Positions 26,948 to 34,683 of a stretch of 51,037 nt of DNA are shown in pieces; within the stretch, counting starts at the first letter, position 1, and each line of letters starts with the position of its first letter. The stretch is from the NCBI GenBank assembly GCA_028287105.1, contig JAQBQH010000206.1, positions 1 to 51,037 of the forward strand, read 5' to 3'. Source of the DNA: Myxococcales bacterium (GTDB taxonomy: Bacteria > Myxococcota_A > Polyangia > Palsa-1104). Position numbers and translations under genes: made by a program. The notes beneath the pieces are model-generated. The model was not told the origin of the DNA, ran no database searches, and saw nothing but the letters and a program-made list of their open reading frames with translations.

Positions 26948-29214
26948 AGCGTCTCCAGGATCGAGTACAGGACCTCGGCGATCGCCGAGACGTCGCCCGC
27001 CCAGCGGCGGCTGGCGGCGTGGTCGGGCTCGCGCGTGTGGCCGTCGTTGAGCTTGTTGGAGTCGAGATAGAAGCGACCCTCGGGATCGAGCCGCGCCGAT
27101 TTCACCTTCACCGGCTTCTTGAAGACGAAGCGGTGCCAGAGCCGGTCGTCGTCCCACTTCTCCGTCGCCTTCGAGCCGTCCTCGAACTCGACGCTCAGGG
27201 TCTGCGGCACCTGCACGCCGTCGCGGCGCACCGTCACGATCGACCGGTACGGATAGGGACCCTCGCCGTGCTTGGCGTCGGGATGCGCCTTCTTCCAGCT
27301 CTTCTCTTCCTGGTCGATGCGCTTGTCGACCTCCTCCTGCGACTCCTCGATCCACTTGCCGTCGACGAGGCGCGTGCCCGGCTCCGGCTTCTCGCGCTCG
27401 CTGACGACGTCGGCGATGCGATCGTCGACGTTGTTTACGTTGTAGACGTTCTGCAGGAAGGCCTGCTCGACGACAGCGCGCTGTCCCGAGGTCTCGGCGA
27501 GCGCCTCCCGCAGGTCGGCCGTCGAGGGATGGCGGAAGTGCCAGCGCGCGTAATAGGCCTTGAAGGCGCGCTCGGTGACGTCGTGTCCCAGTCGCTCCTC
27601 GAGATCGTGGAACACCGTCGCGGTACGCGAGTAGACCTGACCGTAGCTCTCGCTGGAGAGGCGGTCCCACGCGTTCTGCCCGATGGGATCGGCGGGATGC
27701 GGATCGAGGGCACCGCCGGCGCGCTCCATGGCGAACGCCGTGAAGACCGGATCGATACCGAGCTTCTTGAGGAACGGCGTCGTCAGGTGCACGTCCTGTT
27801 TGCGCGCGCGCAGCATGCGCATGTCCCAATATTCGTTGAGCCCCTCGTCGAGCAGCGGCTCCTCGAACTCGTTCGACGCCAGGAGGCCGTAGAAGTAGCC
27901 GTGGCCGAACTCGTGGATGGTCACGAAGTCGAGCAGCATCTCGGTGAGGGTGCCGGGCTCGACGGCGGTGTAGCCCTCGGAGGTGAAGATGGTCTGATAC
28001 TCCATGCCGGCCGCCTCGCCGGCGTTGTTCGGCGGGCAGATGCAGGTCGAGGTCTTATAAGGATAGGGGCCGAGGGTTTCGGAGAACCACTTGATCGAGT
28101 CGATGGTGGCCTTGAGCGCCGGCGCGGCCGAGGCCTGGTGCTCGGGAGCGTAGAAGACCTTGACCGTGACGTGCTGGCCGCCGGGGACGTCGACGCTGCC
28201 CTCGAGCGGCGGTGCGAAGTTGTCGACCGCCATCCAGGCGAAGTCGTGGATGTCGCCCTGCACGAAGTGATGCGTGACCAGGCCGTCCTTCTCGACGGGC
28301 GCGCCCTGCTCCTCGCCGGCCGAGGCGACCTGGAAGCTCTTCGGCACCGTCATGCGCACGTCGTACTCGCCCCAGTCGGCGTAGAACTCCGAGTGCAGGT
28401 GGAACTCGTGCACGTTCCAGCGCGGCGCGGTCGCGCCACGCTCGCCGGGCAGCTCGAGGACGCCCACCTTGGGGAACCACTGGCCGATCATGTGGAAGGT
28501 GCCGAACCAGCCGGTGCGCGCGATGACGCGGGGCAGCTGATCGTGAAAGGCGATGTCGACGACGGCCGAGCCGCCCGGCGCCACGGGCGTCGGTAGATCG
28601 AAGCGCACGACGGTGTGGTCGGTGTCGGCGCCGCCGTCGGGGTGCACGAAGGTCCAGGGAACGTCGCGTCCGTCCTGCTGCACCTTCTTGAGCTCGATGT
28701 GACCCCATTCGCCCTTCTTGACGTCGGCGCCGGAGCGGAAGGAGAAGCCGCGCTCGATGCGCTCGGTGAAGAAGGTGCTCTTCGTGCCTTCGAAGGCGTT
28801 GAGGTAGAGGTGCAAGAAGATGCTCTTGACGGTGCGATCCGAGCGATTGCGCCAGGTCAGCTTCTCCTGGCCGTCGAGGGTGTGCGCCTTGGGGTCGAGC
28901 GTCGCCGCGATCTCGTACTTCACGACGCGGTCGGAGAGCGTGGCCTCCTTGCCGGTGCGCGGCCCGCCCCAGGCGTCGGGGGCGCTCGGGGTCTCGACGG
29001 CGTGCGCGTGCGGAGACGCGAATGGGATCTCCATGGCGCCTTCGGGCGGGCGCGCCTGGGCGGACTGGGTCGGGCCGGTGCCGATGCGGCCGCCCTCGGG
29101 GGAGGGCGCGAGCTTCGGCGGTGGGGCGGAGCGCCCGACGGCGTAGACGAGGAAAAGGGCGACCGCGACCGCGAGTGCTCCGACGGTGATGCGGTGGGAA
29201 CGGCGTGGGCGCAT
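26944..29214 (-). CDS. M1 family metallopeptidase, membrane-anchored
   Basis: The 756-residue product has an N-terminal signal anchor at about 10-27, a Pro/Gly-rich linker, the beta-rich aminopeptidase N-terminal domain (95-360), then the gluzincin catalytic domain: the exopeptidase loop is AGMEY (402-406), a GGMEY-type variant of GAMEN, zinc ligands are His434 and His438 of HEFGH, and the third ligand Glu457 sits exactly 18 residues later. The C-terminal 130 residues are a charged beta domain (TLSVEFEDGSKATEKW). It should cleave peptides on the outer side of the cytoplasmic membrane. First gene of an operon with the membrane protein and probably NIPSNAP. Confidence 0.9.
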   Translation of the reverse strand: MRPRRSHRITVGALAVAVALFLVYAVGRSAPPPKLAPSPEGGRIGTGPTQSAQARPPEGAMEIPFASPHAHAVETPSAPDAWGGPRTGKEATLSDRVVKYEIAATLDPKAHTLDGQEKLTWRNRSDRTVKSIFLHLYLNAFEGTKSTFFTERIERGFSFRSGADVKKGEWGHIELKKVQQDGRDVPWTFVHPDGGADTDHTVVRFDLPTPVAPGGSAVVDIAFHDQLPRVIARTGWFGTFHMIGQWFPKVGVLELPGERGATAPRWNVHEFHLHSEFYADWGEYDVRMTVPKSFQVASAGEEQGAPVEKDGLVTHHFVQGDIHDFAWMAVDNFAPPLEGSVDVPGGQHVTVKVFYAPEHQASAAPALKATIDSIKWFSETLGPYPYKTSTCICPPNNAGEAAGMEYQTIFTSEGYTAVEPGTLTEMLLDFVTIHEFGHGYFYGLLASNEFEEPLLDEGLNEYWDMRMLRARKQDVHLTTPFLKKLGIDPVFTAFAMERAGGALDPHPADPIGQNAWDRLSSESYGQVYSRTATVFHDLEERLGHDVTERAFKAYYARWHFRHPSTADLREALAETSGQRAVVEQAFLQNVYNVNNVDDRIADVVSEREKPEPGTRLVDGKWIEESQEEVDKRIDQEEKSWKKAHPDAKHGEGPYPYRSIVTVRRDGVQVPQTLSVEFEDGSKATEKWDDDRLWHRFVFKKPVKVKSARLDPEGRFYLDSNKLNDGHTREPDHAASRRWAGDVSAIAEVLYSILETL

Positions 29215-29296
29215 GCCGACCTCCTGGTCGATGGCGGTGCACTATAGATCATCGGCGGGGAAGAGGCGGCACAACTGAGGAGGAGCGGCGGCGGTC

Positions 29297-29347
29297 GCGT
29301 CAACGCGTCAGCACGTCGGCACGTCAGCGCGACTGCGTCAACGCGTC
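29297..29347. repeat. 13-bp direct repeat flanking GCACGTC units
   Basis: GCGTCAACGCGTC occurs at 29297-29309 and again at 29335-29347, with CACGTC-containing units between. The second copy contains the stop codon of the small Cys-rich gene. It looks like local slippage; no function is evident. Confidence 0.6.
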
Positions 29348-29562
29348 TGGCGTGAGGCGCCCGGAACCGGCGGCAGGTAGATGGCGAGGTACTCGTCCTC
29401 ACTGAGCGGGCGCCGCAGACGCAGCATCATCCGCAACGTGGGGCAGTCGCCATAGTCGGCCGAGCGGCAGAAGCGCTCGCGCTCATGGATGGTCGGCACC
29501 ACGTCGGCCGAGATGGCGCGGCAGCGCGCGCCCTTGTCTTCGCAGAACAGTGGGCAAGCCAT
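29338..29562 (-). CDS. Small five-cysteine protein
   Basis: This 74-residue protein begins MACPLFCEDK and has cysteines at 3, 7, 14, 32 and 40, spaced as in small metal-binding or iron-sulfur proteins, followed by a Leu/Arg-rich helix and a Pro-rich tail. It has no signal peptide. The start is the ATG at 29562; upstream in-frame ATGs run into DNA with no coding character. The function is unknown; composition and the tight Cys pattern argue that the gene is real. Confidence 0.5.
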   Translation of the reverse strand: MACPLFCEDKGARCRAISADVVPTIHERERFCRSADYGDCPTLRMMLRLRRPLSEDEYLAIYLPPVPGASRQTR

Positions 29563-29659
29563 GAGGTTTGGAGAACGTAGGGAGGGGCCGGCGCGGTTCC
29601 ATCGGCTCAGACGTGTATTCGAAGCGTGTGCGCGGATGATGCGATACGCTGTTCTTTCC

Positions 29660-30397
29660 ATGTCGATGCAGGCCAAGGCGCTCGTAGCGCAGCGCGTCGT
29701 TCACCACGCGGAGGCGGTCGCGTGGCTGCGCGCGCAGGGGCGGCTCGAGGGGGCGAGCGTGGTGACCTCGCTGCCCGACGTGTCGGAGCTGTCCGGCCTC
29801 GGCCTCGACGGCTGGCGTGCCTGGTTCGTCGAGGCGGCACGGACGGTGATGGACAGTGTGCCCGACGAGGGCGTGGCGCTGTTCTTCCAGAGCGACATCC
29901 GCCACGGCGGGGTCTGGATCGACAAGGGCTTTCTCGTGAGCGAGGCCGCGCGTCAGGCGAGCATGACTCTTCTGTTCCACAAGATCGTGTGTCGTCTGCC
30001 GGCGGGGAGCGCGACGGCAGGGCGCGCGAGCTACGCGCACCTGCTCGGATTCGCGCGCGGCGCGCGGCCGCCGCGACGCATGACCGCCGACGTGCTGCCC
30101 GACGGCGGCTTTCGACCGGGACCGCGCGCCATGGGCGTCAACGCCTGCGTCGAGGCGTGCCGGGTCGTGGCGCGCGACACGACGACGCGTACGGTGGTCG
30201 ATCCGTTCTGCGGTTGGGGCACGGTGCTCGCCGTGGCCAATGCGCTCGGGCTCGATGCGGTCGGGGTCGATCAGTCGGCGCGTATGTGTCGTCGCTCGCG
30301 CACGCTGCAGATCGATCTGGCGTCCTCGACGGCGTCGCGCGACGACGCGCTGCCACGGCGCGGCTCGCTGCCAGGGCGCAAGGCGGCCGCCACGTGA
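29660..30397 (+). CDS. Permuted SAM-dependent methyltransferase
   Basis: The 245-residue product carries VVDPFCGWGTVLAVANALGLDAVGVD near residue 175, the motif I (FxGxG) of amino-methyltransferases. A possible motif IV, TSLPDVSEL near residue 35, comes before it, so the motif order is that of beta-class (permuted) DNA/RNA methylases, with SLPD in place of the usual (D/S)PPY. The C-terminus is Arg/Ser-rich. The stop overlaps the GTG start of the DTW gene (GTGA, 30394-30397). Because the neighbour modifies tRNA, an RNA substrate is a reasonable guess; DNA is not excluded. The start is the first of two ATGs (29660, 29666). Confidence 0.65.
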   Translation: MSMQAKALVAQRVVHHAEAVAWLRAQGRLEGASVVTSLPDVSELSGLGLDGWRAWFVEAARTVMDSVPDEGVALFFQSDIRHGGVWIDKGFLVSEAARQASMTLLFHKIVCRLPAGSATAGRASYAHLLGFARGARPPRRMTADVLPDGGFRPGPRAMGVNACVEACRVVARDTTTRTVVDPFCGWGTVLAVANALGLDAVGVDQSARMCRRSRTLQIDLASSTASRDDALPRRGSLPGRKAAAT

Positions 30398-31563
30398 CGC
30401 TGCCCGAGCCGCGCGCCGTCTGCGCGCGCTGCCGCCGGCCCGAGGTGGTGTGCTACTGCGCGCACCTGCCGCGGCTGCCGACGCGAACCCGCGTGCTGGT
30501 GTTGCAGCATCCGCGCGAGAGCCGCGTCGGCATCGGCACGGCTCGAATGGCGCAGCTGGCGCTGCCCAACTCGGAGCTGCGCGTGGGCATCGACTTCAGC
30601 GCCGACCCGGTGGTGCGCGCGGTGGTGGCGGGGCCGGCGCCGGCCTATCTGCTGTTCCCCGGGGGCGAGGCGCGCGACGTCAGGGAGCTGGCCATCACCG
30701 AGCCGATCACGCTCGTGGTCGTCGACGGCACCTGGTCGCAGGCGCGCACGCTGGTTCGCGCCAACCCGGCGCTGGCGGCGCTGCCGCGCATCGCGTTCAC
30801 GCCGCGGCGGCCGAGCGACTATCGCATCCGGCGCGAGCCGGCCGACTTCTGCGTGTCGACGATCGAGGCGCTCACCGAGGTGCTCAACGTCCTCGAGCCG
30901 GACGGAGCGCCGTTCGATCCGCTGCTCGTGCCGTTTCGCGCGATGGTCGATCGGCAGGAGTGGTTCGCGAACGAGATCCGGTCGAGCCGGCATCGGCGGA
31001 GCTACCGGAAGGCGGCGTCGGCCAGGCCGCGTCCGACGCTGGGGGCGCGGCTCGCCGCCGAGTGGCCGCAGCTGGTGTGCGTGCAGGGCGAGGCGAACGC
31101 GTGGCCGGTGCGGGATCCGGCGCGGCAGGATCCGGAGACGGTGCACTTCGTCGCCTACCGGCCGGCGAGCGGCGAGCGGTACGAAGCGGTGGTGGCGCCG
31201 CGACGGACGCTGGCACCGTCGACGCCGCGGCACGTCGAGCTGAGCGCGGAGAGGCTGGTGGCGGGGGGAAGCGTGGCGGAGTGGGTGGCGTCGTGGCAGG
31301 CGTGGGTGCGCGAGGGGGACGTGGTGGTGCAGTGGGGGAGCTTCTATACCAATTTGGCGGCGAGCGAGGGGCTGGGGTTGCCGCGGCGGCGGATTGATTT
31401 GCGGGGTGAGCTGACGCAGTCGGCGGTGAGGAAGCCGGGGGGAACGCTGGAGGAGTGCGTGGAGCGGTTGGGGGTGACGGTGGGGGGGCTCGGGTTTGGA
31501 GGGCGCGGCGGGCGGAGGTTGGCGGCGTTGGTGGCGGTTTGCCGGGGGCTGAGTGGGGCGTAG
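30394..31563 (+). CDS. DTW-domain tRNA aminocarboxypropyltransferase with extra C-terminal domain
   Basis: The 389-residue product has an N-terminal cysteine knuckle (Cys10, 13, 20, 22), then the DTW fold with LVLQHPRESRVGIGTARM and the eponymous DGTW (111-114), and PSDYRIRREP. DTW enzymes (TapT/TuaA) add the acp group to uridine in tRNA using SAM. Residues about 222-389 are extra. The order RYEAVVAPRRTL, VVQWGSFYTNL, RRRIDLRGEL, TLEECVERLG and RGGRRLAALVAVC resembles a DnaQ-type exonuclease fold in which the catalytic acidic residues and histidine are missing. The DTW assignment is firm; the second domain is my inference. Confidence 0.85.
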   Translation: MTLPEPRAVCARCRRPEVVCYCAHLPRLPTRTRVLVLQHPRESRVGIGTARMAQLALPNSELRVGIDFSADPVVRAVVAGPAPAYLLFPGGEARDVRELAITEPITLVVVDGTWSQARTLVRANPALAALPRIAFTPRRPSDYRIRREPADFCVSTIEALTEVLNVLEPDGAPFDPLLVPFRAMVDRQEWFANEIRSSRHRRSYRKAASARPRPTLGARLAAEWPQLVCVQGEANAWPVRDPARQDPETVHFVAYRPASGERYEAVVAPRRTLAPSTPRHVELSAERLVAGGSVAEWVASWQAWVREGDVVVQWGSFYTNLAASEGLGLPRRRIDLRGELTQSAVRKPGGTLEECVERLGVTVGGLGFGGRGGRRLAALVAVCRGLSGA

Positions 31564-31585
31564 GTAGGCGGGGCGATCGTGGTTT

Positions 31586-31607
31586 GTCCGCACGGCCGTC
31601 GGCGGAC
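31586..31607. terminator. Hairpin between convergent genes
   Basis: GTCCGC at 31586-31591 pairs with GCGGAC at 31602-31607 around an ACGGCCGT palindrome, in the 70 bp between the stops of the DTW and SRPBCC genes. There is no T-tract, so termination is only possible. Confidence 0.3.
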
Positions 31608-31633
31608 GTGGTTGATGCGGCAGGTGGTGTGGG

Positions 31634-32140
31634 TCAGGGGACGAGGCGCTGTTTGAGGAAGGCGAACTCCTTTGTCCAGGCGGAGCGGACCTCTTTTTCG
31701 ACGGTGGATTCGATCATGCCGCCGACGCCGAAGAGGTGGGCTTCGATGGTGACGTCGTCGGTGCGGCGACATTGGCCGTCGGCAGTGGGGGCGACGCGGA
31801 TGGTGCCGCGGGTCGAGACGATTTCCTTTTTCGGCTTGGCTTTGGGGTCGAGCTTGGCGGGTTGGACCATGCGCCAGGTCCATTGGTTGCGGGCGCGGTC
31901 GAGGGTGCCGTGCTCCTCGTAGGCGAAGGTGTCGCCGACGAGCTTGTCGATGACGGCGGGGAGCTTCATCTTCGGGACGGCGCGGATCTTTCGGCCCGCG
32001 TCGGTCAGCTCGAGGACGGTGAAGTCCTTGAACTCGAGCACCTTCATGAATAGCTCGCGCATGTAACTCTCGTCGAGGAACAGGCGCCAGAAGGCTTCGG
32101 GGGTGCAGGGCAGGACGACGCTCTCGCTCACGGTTTTCAT
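31634..32140 (-). CDS. SRPBCC (DUF2505-type) lipid-binding-like protein
   Basis: The 168-residue START/SRPBCC-fold protein begins MKTVSESVVLPCTPEAFWRLFLDESYM and ends with a long helix ESTVEKEVRSAWTKEFAFLKQRL, the DUF2505 pattern. It may bind a hydrophobic ligand; there is no catalytic motif or signal. It is divergent from the DUF938 methyltransferase gene with 49 bp between starts. Confidence 0.75.
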   Translation of the reverse strand: MKTVSESVVLPCTPEAFWRLFLDESYMRELFMKVLEFKDFTVLELTDAGRKIRAVPKMKLPAVIDKLVGDTFAYEEHGTLDRARNQWTWRMVQPAKLDPKAKPKKEIVSTRGTIRVAPTADGQCRRTDDVTIEAHLFGVGGMIESTVEKEVRSAWTKEFAFLKQRLVP

Positions 32141-32189
32141 CAGTCTCCTCAGGGTACGCGCGATGGTCAAAAGACGATATGGTGCCCGC

Positions 32190-32804
32190 ATGGACCATCT
32201 GCCAGGTGGTGAGGCCCGGCGCTCGGCGCCGGCGACGCGGCGCAACCGCGAGCCCATCTTCGGGGTGCTGGCGCGCGTGCTGCCGCCGGCGGGGCTGGTG
32301 CTCGAGGTGGCGAGCGGCACCGGCGAGCACGCGGTCTTCTTCGCGGGGCGGCTGCCGGCGCTGACCTGGCAGCCCACCGACCGCGACGCCGCCAATCGCG
32401 CGAGCATCGCGGTGTGGCGCGACGAGGCGGCGCTGCCGAATCTGCAGGCGCCGCTGCTACTCGACGCCACCGACGAGCGCTGGCCGGTCGAGCGCGCCGA
32501 CGCGGTGGTCTGCATCAACATGATCCACATCGCGCCGTGGGCCGCGTGCGAGGGGCTGCTGCGCGGAGCGGCGCGGCTCCTGCCGCCGGGTGCGCCGCTC
32601 TACCTCTACGGTCCGTTCCGTCGCGGCGGGCGGCATACGGCGCCGAGCAACGAGGCGTTCGACGGCGGGCTGCGTGCCGAGAACCGGTCGTGGGGTGTGC
32701 GCGATCTGGAGGAGGTCGAGCGCGTCGCCGCGGCCCAGGGGCTCACGCTGGCAGAGATCGTCGAGATGCCGTCCAACAACCTGTCGTTGATCTTTCGTCG
32801 ATGA
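32190..32804 (+). CDS. DUF938 family SAM-dependent methyltransferase
   Basis: The 204-residue product has RNREPIFGVLARVLPPAG, SAM motif VLEVASGTGEHAVFFA near 40, ADAVVCINMIHIAPW near 105 and a YLYGPFRRGG segment, matching DUF938 in order and length. Substrate unknown. The ATG at 32190 gives the family's length; an earlier in-frame ATG at 32163 is possible. The stop overlaps the nitronate monooxygenase start (ATGA, 32801-32804). Confidence 0.8.
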   Translation: MDHLPGGEARRSAPATRRNREPIFGVLARVLPPAGLVLEVASGTGEHAVFFAGRLPALTWQPTDRDAANRASIAVWRDEAALPNLQAPLLLDATDERWPVERADAVVCINMIHIAPWAACEGLLRGAARLLPPGAPLYLYGPFRRGGRHTAPSNEAFDGGLRAENRSWGVRDLEEVERVAAAQGLTLAEIVEMPSNNLSLIFRR

Positions 32805-33871
32805 CATCGCTGACGCCACCGACGGCGCTGACCTCGCTGCTCGGGCTGGAGCTGCCGATCATCCAGGCGCCCATGGCCGGCGTGCAGGGCAGCGCGCTCG
32901 CCATCGCCGTGAGCAACGCCGGCGGGCTCGGGTCGCTGCCGTGCGCCATGCTCGGCCTCGATGCGCTGCGCGCGGAGCTGACCGCGATCGCCGCGCAGAC
33001 GAAGCGGCCCTACAACGTCAACTTCTTCTGCCACGCGCCGCCGCCACCAGGCGCGGTGCGCGAGGCCTCCTGGCGTGCGACGCTGGCGCCGTACTACGAG
33101 GAGCTCGGCCTCGACCGGGGCGCGACGCCCGCCGGCGCCGGCCGCGCGCCGTTCAGCGACGAGGTGGCCGAGCTCCTAGGCGAATTCCGCCCGCCGGTCG
33201 TGAGCTTCCACTTCGGCCTGCCGTCGCCCGAGCTGCTCGCGCGCGTCCGCGCCTGCGGCTCCCGGATCCTCTCGTCGGCCACCACCGTCGAGGAGGCGCG
33301 CTGGCTCGAGTCGCGCGGCGTCGACGCCGTCATCGCGCAGGGATTGGAAGCCGGCGGTCACCGCGGCATGTTCCTCAGCGAGGAGCTCACCACGCAGGTC
33401 GGCACCTTCGCGCTCCTGCCGCAGATCGTGCGCGCGGTCGGCGTGCCGGTGATCGCGGCGGGCGGGATTGTCGATGCGCGGGGCGTCGCCGCGGCGATGG
33501 CGCTCGGCGCGAGCGCCGTGCAGATCGGCACCGCCTACCTCTTGTGCCCCGAGGCGACGACGAGCGCGGTTCATCGCGCCGCGCTCCTCGACCGCTCTCG
33601 TCGCCACACCGCGCTCACCAACCTCTTCACCGGCCGACCGGCGCGCGGGATCATGAACCGGCTGATGCGTGACCTCGGCCCCATGAGCGACGCGCCGCCG
33701 CCCTTTCCGCTCGCCACGGCGGCGCTCGCGCCGCTGCGCGCCGAGGCCGAGCGCCGCGGACGCGACGACTTTTCGCCGCTCTGGTCGGGGCAGAATGCCG
33801 ACGGCTGCAAGGCGGTCCCGGCGGCAGAGCTGACCCGCGAGCTGGCTGCCGGGGCGAGCGCGCAGTCATGA
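32801..33871 (+). CDS. Nitronate monooxygenase, class I
   Basis: The 356-residue FMN-dependent TIM barrel has ELPIIQAPMAG at the N-terminus, NVNFFCHAPP, the catalytic-His segment AQGLEAGGHRGMF near residue 185, the phosphate-binding VIAAGGIVDARGVAAAMALGASAVQIGTAYL and LFTGRPARGI. It oxidises alkyl nitronates such as propionate-3-nitronate. It is coupled by 4-base overlaps both to the DUF938 gene upstream and to the parvulin gene downstream, forming a four-gene run to 37580. Confidence 0.9.
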   Translation: MTSLTPPTALTSLLGLELPIIQAPMAGVQGSALAIAVSNAGGLGSLPCAMLGLDALRAELTAIAAQTKRPYNVNFFCHAPPPPGAVREASWRATLAPYYEELGLDRGATPAGAGRAPFSDEVAELLGEFRPPVVSFHFGLPSPELLARVRACGSRILSSATTVEEARWLESRGVDAVIAQGLEAGGHRGMFLSEELTTQVGTFALLPQIVRAVGVPVIAAGGIVDARGVAAAMALGASAVQIGTAYLLCPEATTSAVHRAALLDRSRRHTALTNLFTGRPARGIMNRLMRDLGPMSDAPPPFPLATAALAPLRAEAERRGRDDFSPLWSGQNADGCKAVPAAELTRELAAGASAQS

Positions 33872-34683
33872 CGGGTTGGGGGCGGCTGCGGCGCGAGCCG
33901 TGGGTCCACTTCCTCGTCATCGGTGCCGCGCTCGTCCTCCTCCACCACCTCGTCGCGCCGCGCCCGCCCGGACGGCGCATCGAGGTCGGCGCCGGCGTCG
34001 TCGACGGCCTGCGCCAGGAGCATCGTCGCCGCACCGGCGCCATGCCGACGGTGGAAGAGGAGCGGGCGCTCGTGCGTCGCTACGTCGACGGCGAGGTGCT
34101 CTATCGCGAGGCTCTCGCGGAGGGGCTCGATCGCGGCGATCTGATCGTGCGGCGCCGGCTGGTCCAGAAGATGGAGTTCCTGCTCGAGGCCGAGGCCGAT
34201 CGGCGCGAGCCGACCGACGCGCAGCTCGCAGCGCTCTTGCGCGACGAGGCGGCCCGGTTCGCGCGTCCGGCGCGGCTCACCTTCGAGCAGCTGTTCGTGG
34301 CGCGCGACCGGCATGCCGATGTGCGCGCCGCCGCCGAGGCCTTGCGTGCGCGACTCGCGGCGCACGAGGATCCAGCGCGGCTCGGCGATGCGTTCCTGCG
34401 CGGGCGCAACTTTCCGTCGCTGAGCGGGCGCGAGATCGCGGGCATCTTCGGGCAGCCGTTCGCCGACGCGGTGGCGGCGCTGCCCGAGGGCAGCTGGTCG
34501 GCGCCGGTCGCATCGAGCTTCGGGCTGCACCTCGTGCGGGTCTCGACGCGAACGGCGGACCGCGCGCCGGCGCTCGACGAGGTGCGCGCGCCTCTGCGAC
34601 AGCTGTGGATCGAACGTCAGCGCGCCGAGCAGCGACGCGCCGGGATCGAGCGCCTCCGCCGTCGCTTCGACGTGCAGCCGTGA
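33868..34683 (+). CDS. Membrane-anchored parvulin-like peptidyl-prolyl isomerase
   Basis: The 271-residue product has an N-terminal membrane anchor (HFLVIGAALVLLHHLV, 14-29), a SurA/PpiD-like helical part containing VRRYVDGEVLYREALAEGL, and a C-terminal rotamase region with LTFEQLFVA, the usual IFG...F..AV..LP.G.WS.PV.S.FG.HLV.V pattern of parvulins, then a basic tail. It should assist folding of exported proteins. The start overlaps the monooxygenase stop and the stop overlaps the GTG of the fusion gene (34680-34683), so its likely client is the product of that gene. Confidence 0.85.
   Translation: MTGWGRLRREPWVHFLVIGAALVLLHHLVAPRPPGRRIEVGAGVVDGLRQEHRRRTGAMPTVEEERALVRRYVDGEVLYREALAEGLDRGDLIVRRRLVQKMEFLLEAEADRREPTDAQLAALLRDEAARFARPARLTFEQLFVARDRHADVRAAAEALRARLAAHEDPARLGDAFLRGRNFPSLSGREIAGIFGQPFADAVAALPEGSWSAPVASSFGLHLVRVSTRTADRAPALDEVRAPLRQLWIERQRAEQRRAGIERLRRRFDVQP

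Noticed and set aside
31250-31633. Foreign or frameshifted DNA at the 3' end of the DTW gene
   Set aside because: G-rich composition is unusual, but the frame stays open and the protein keeps a coherent domain pattern to the stop.
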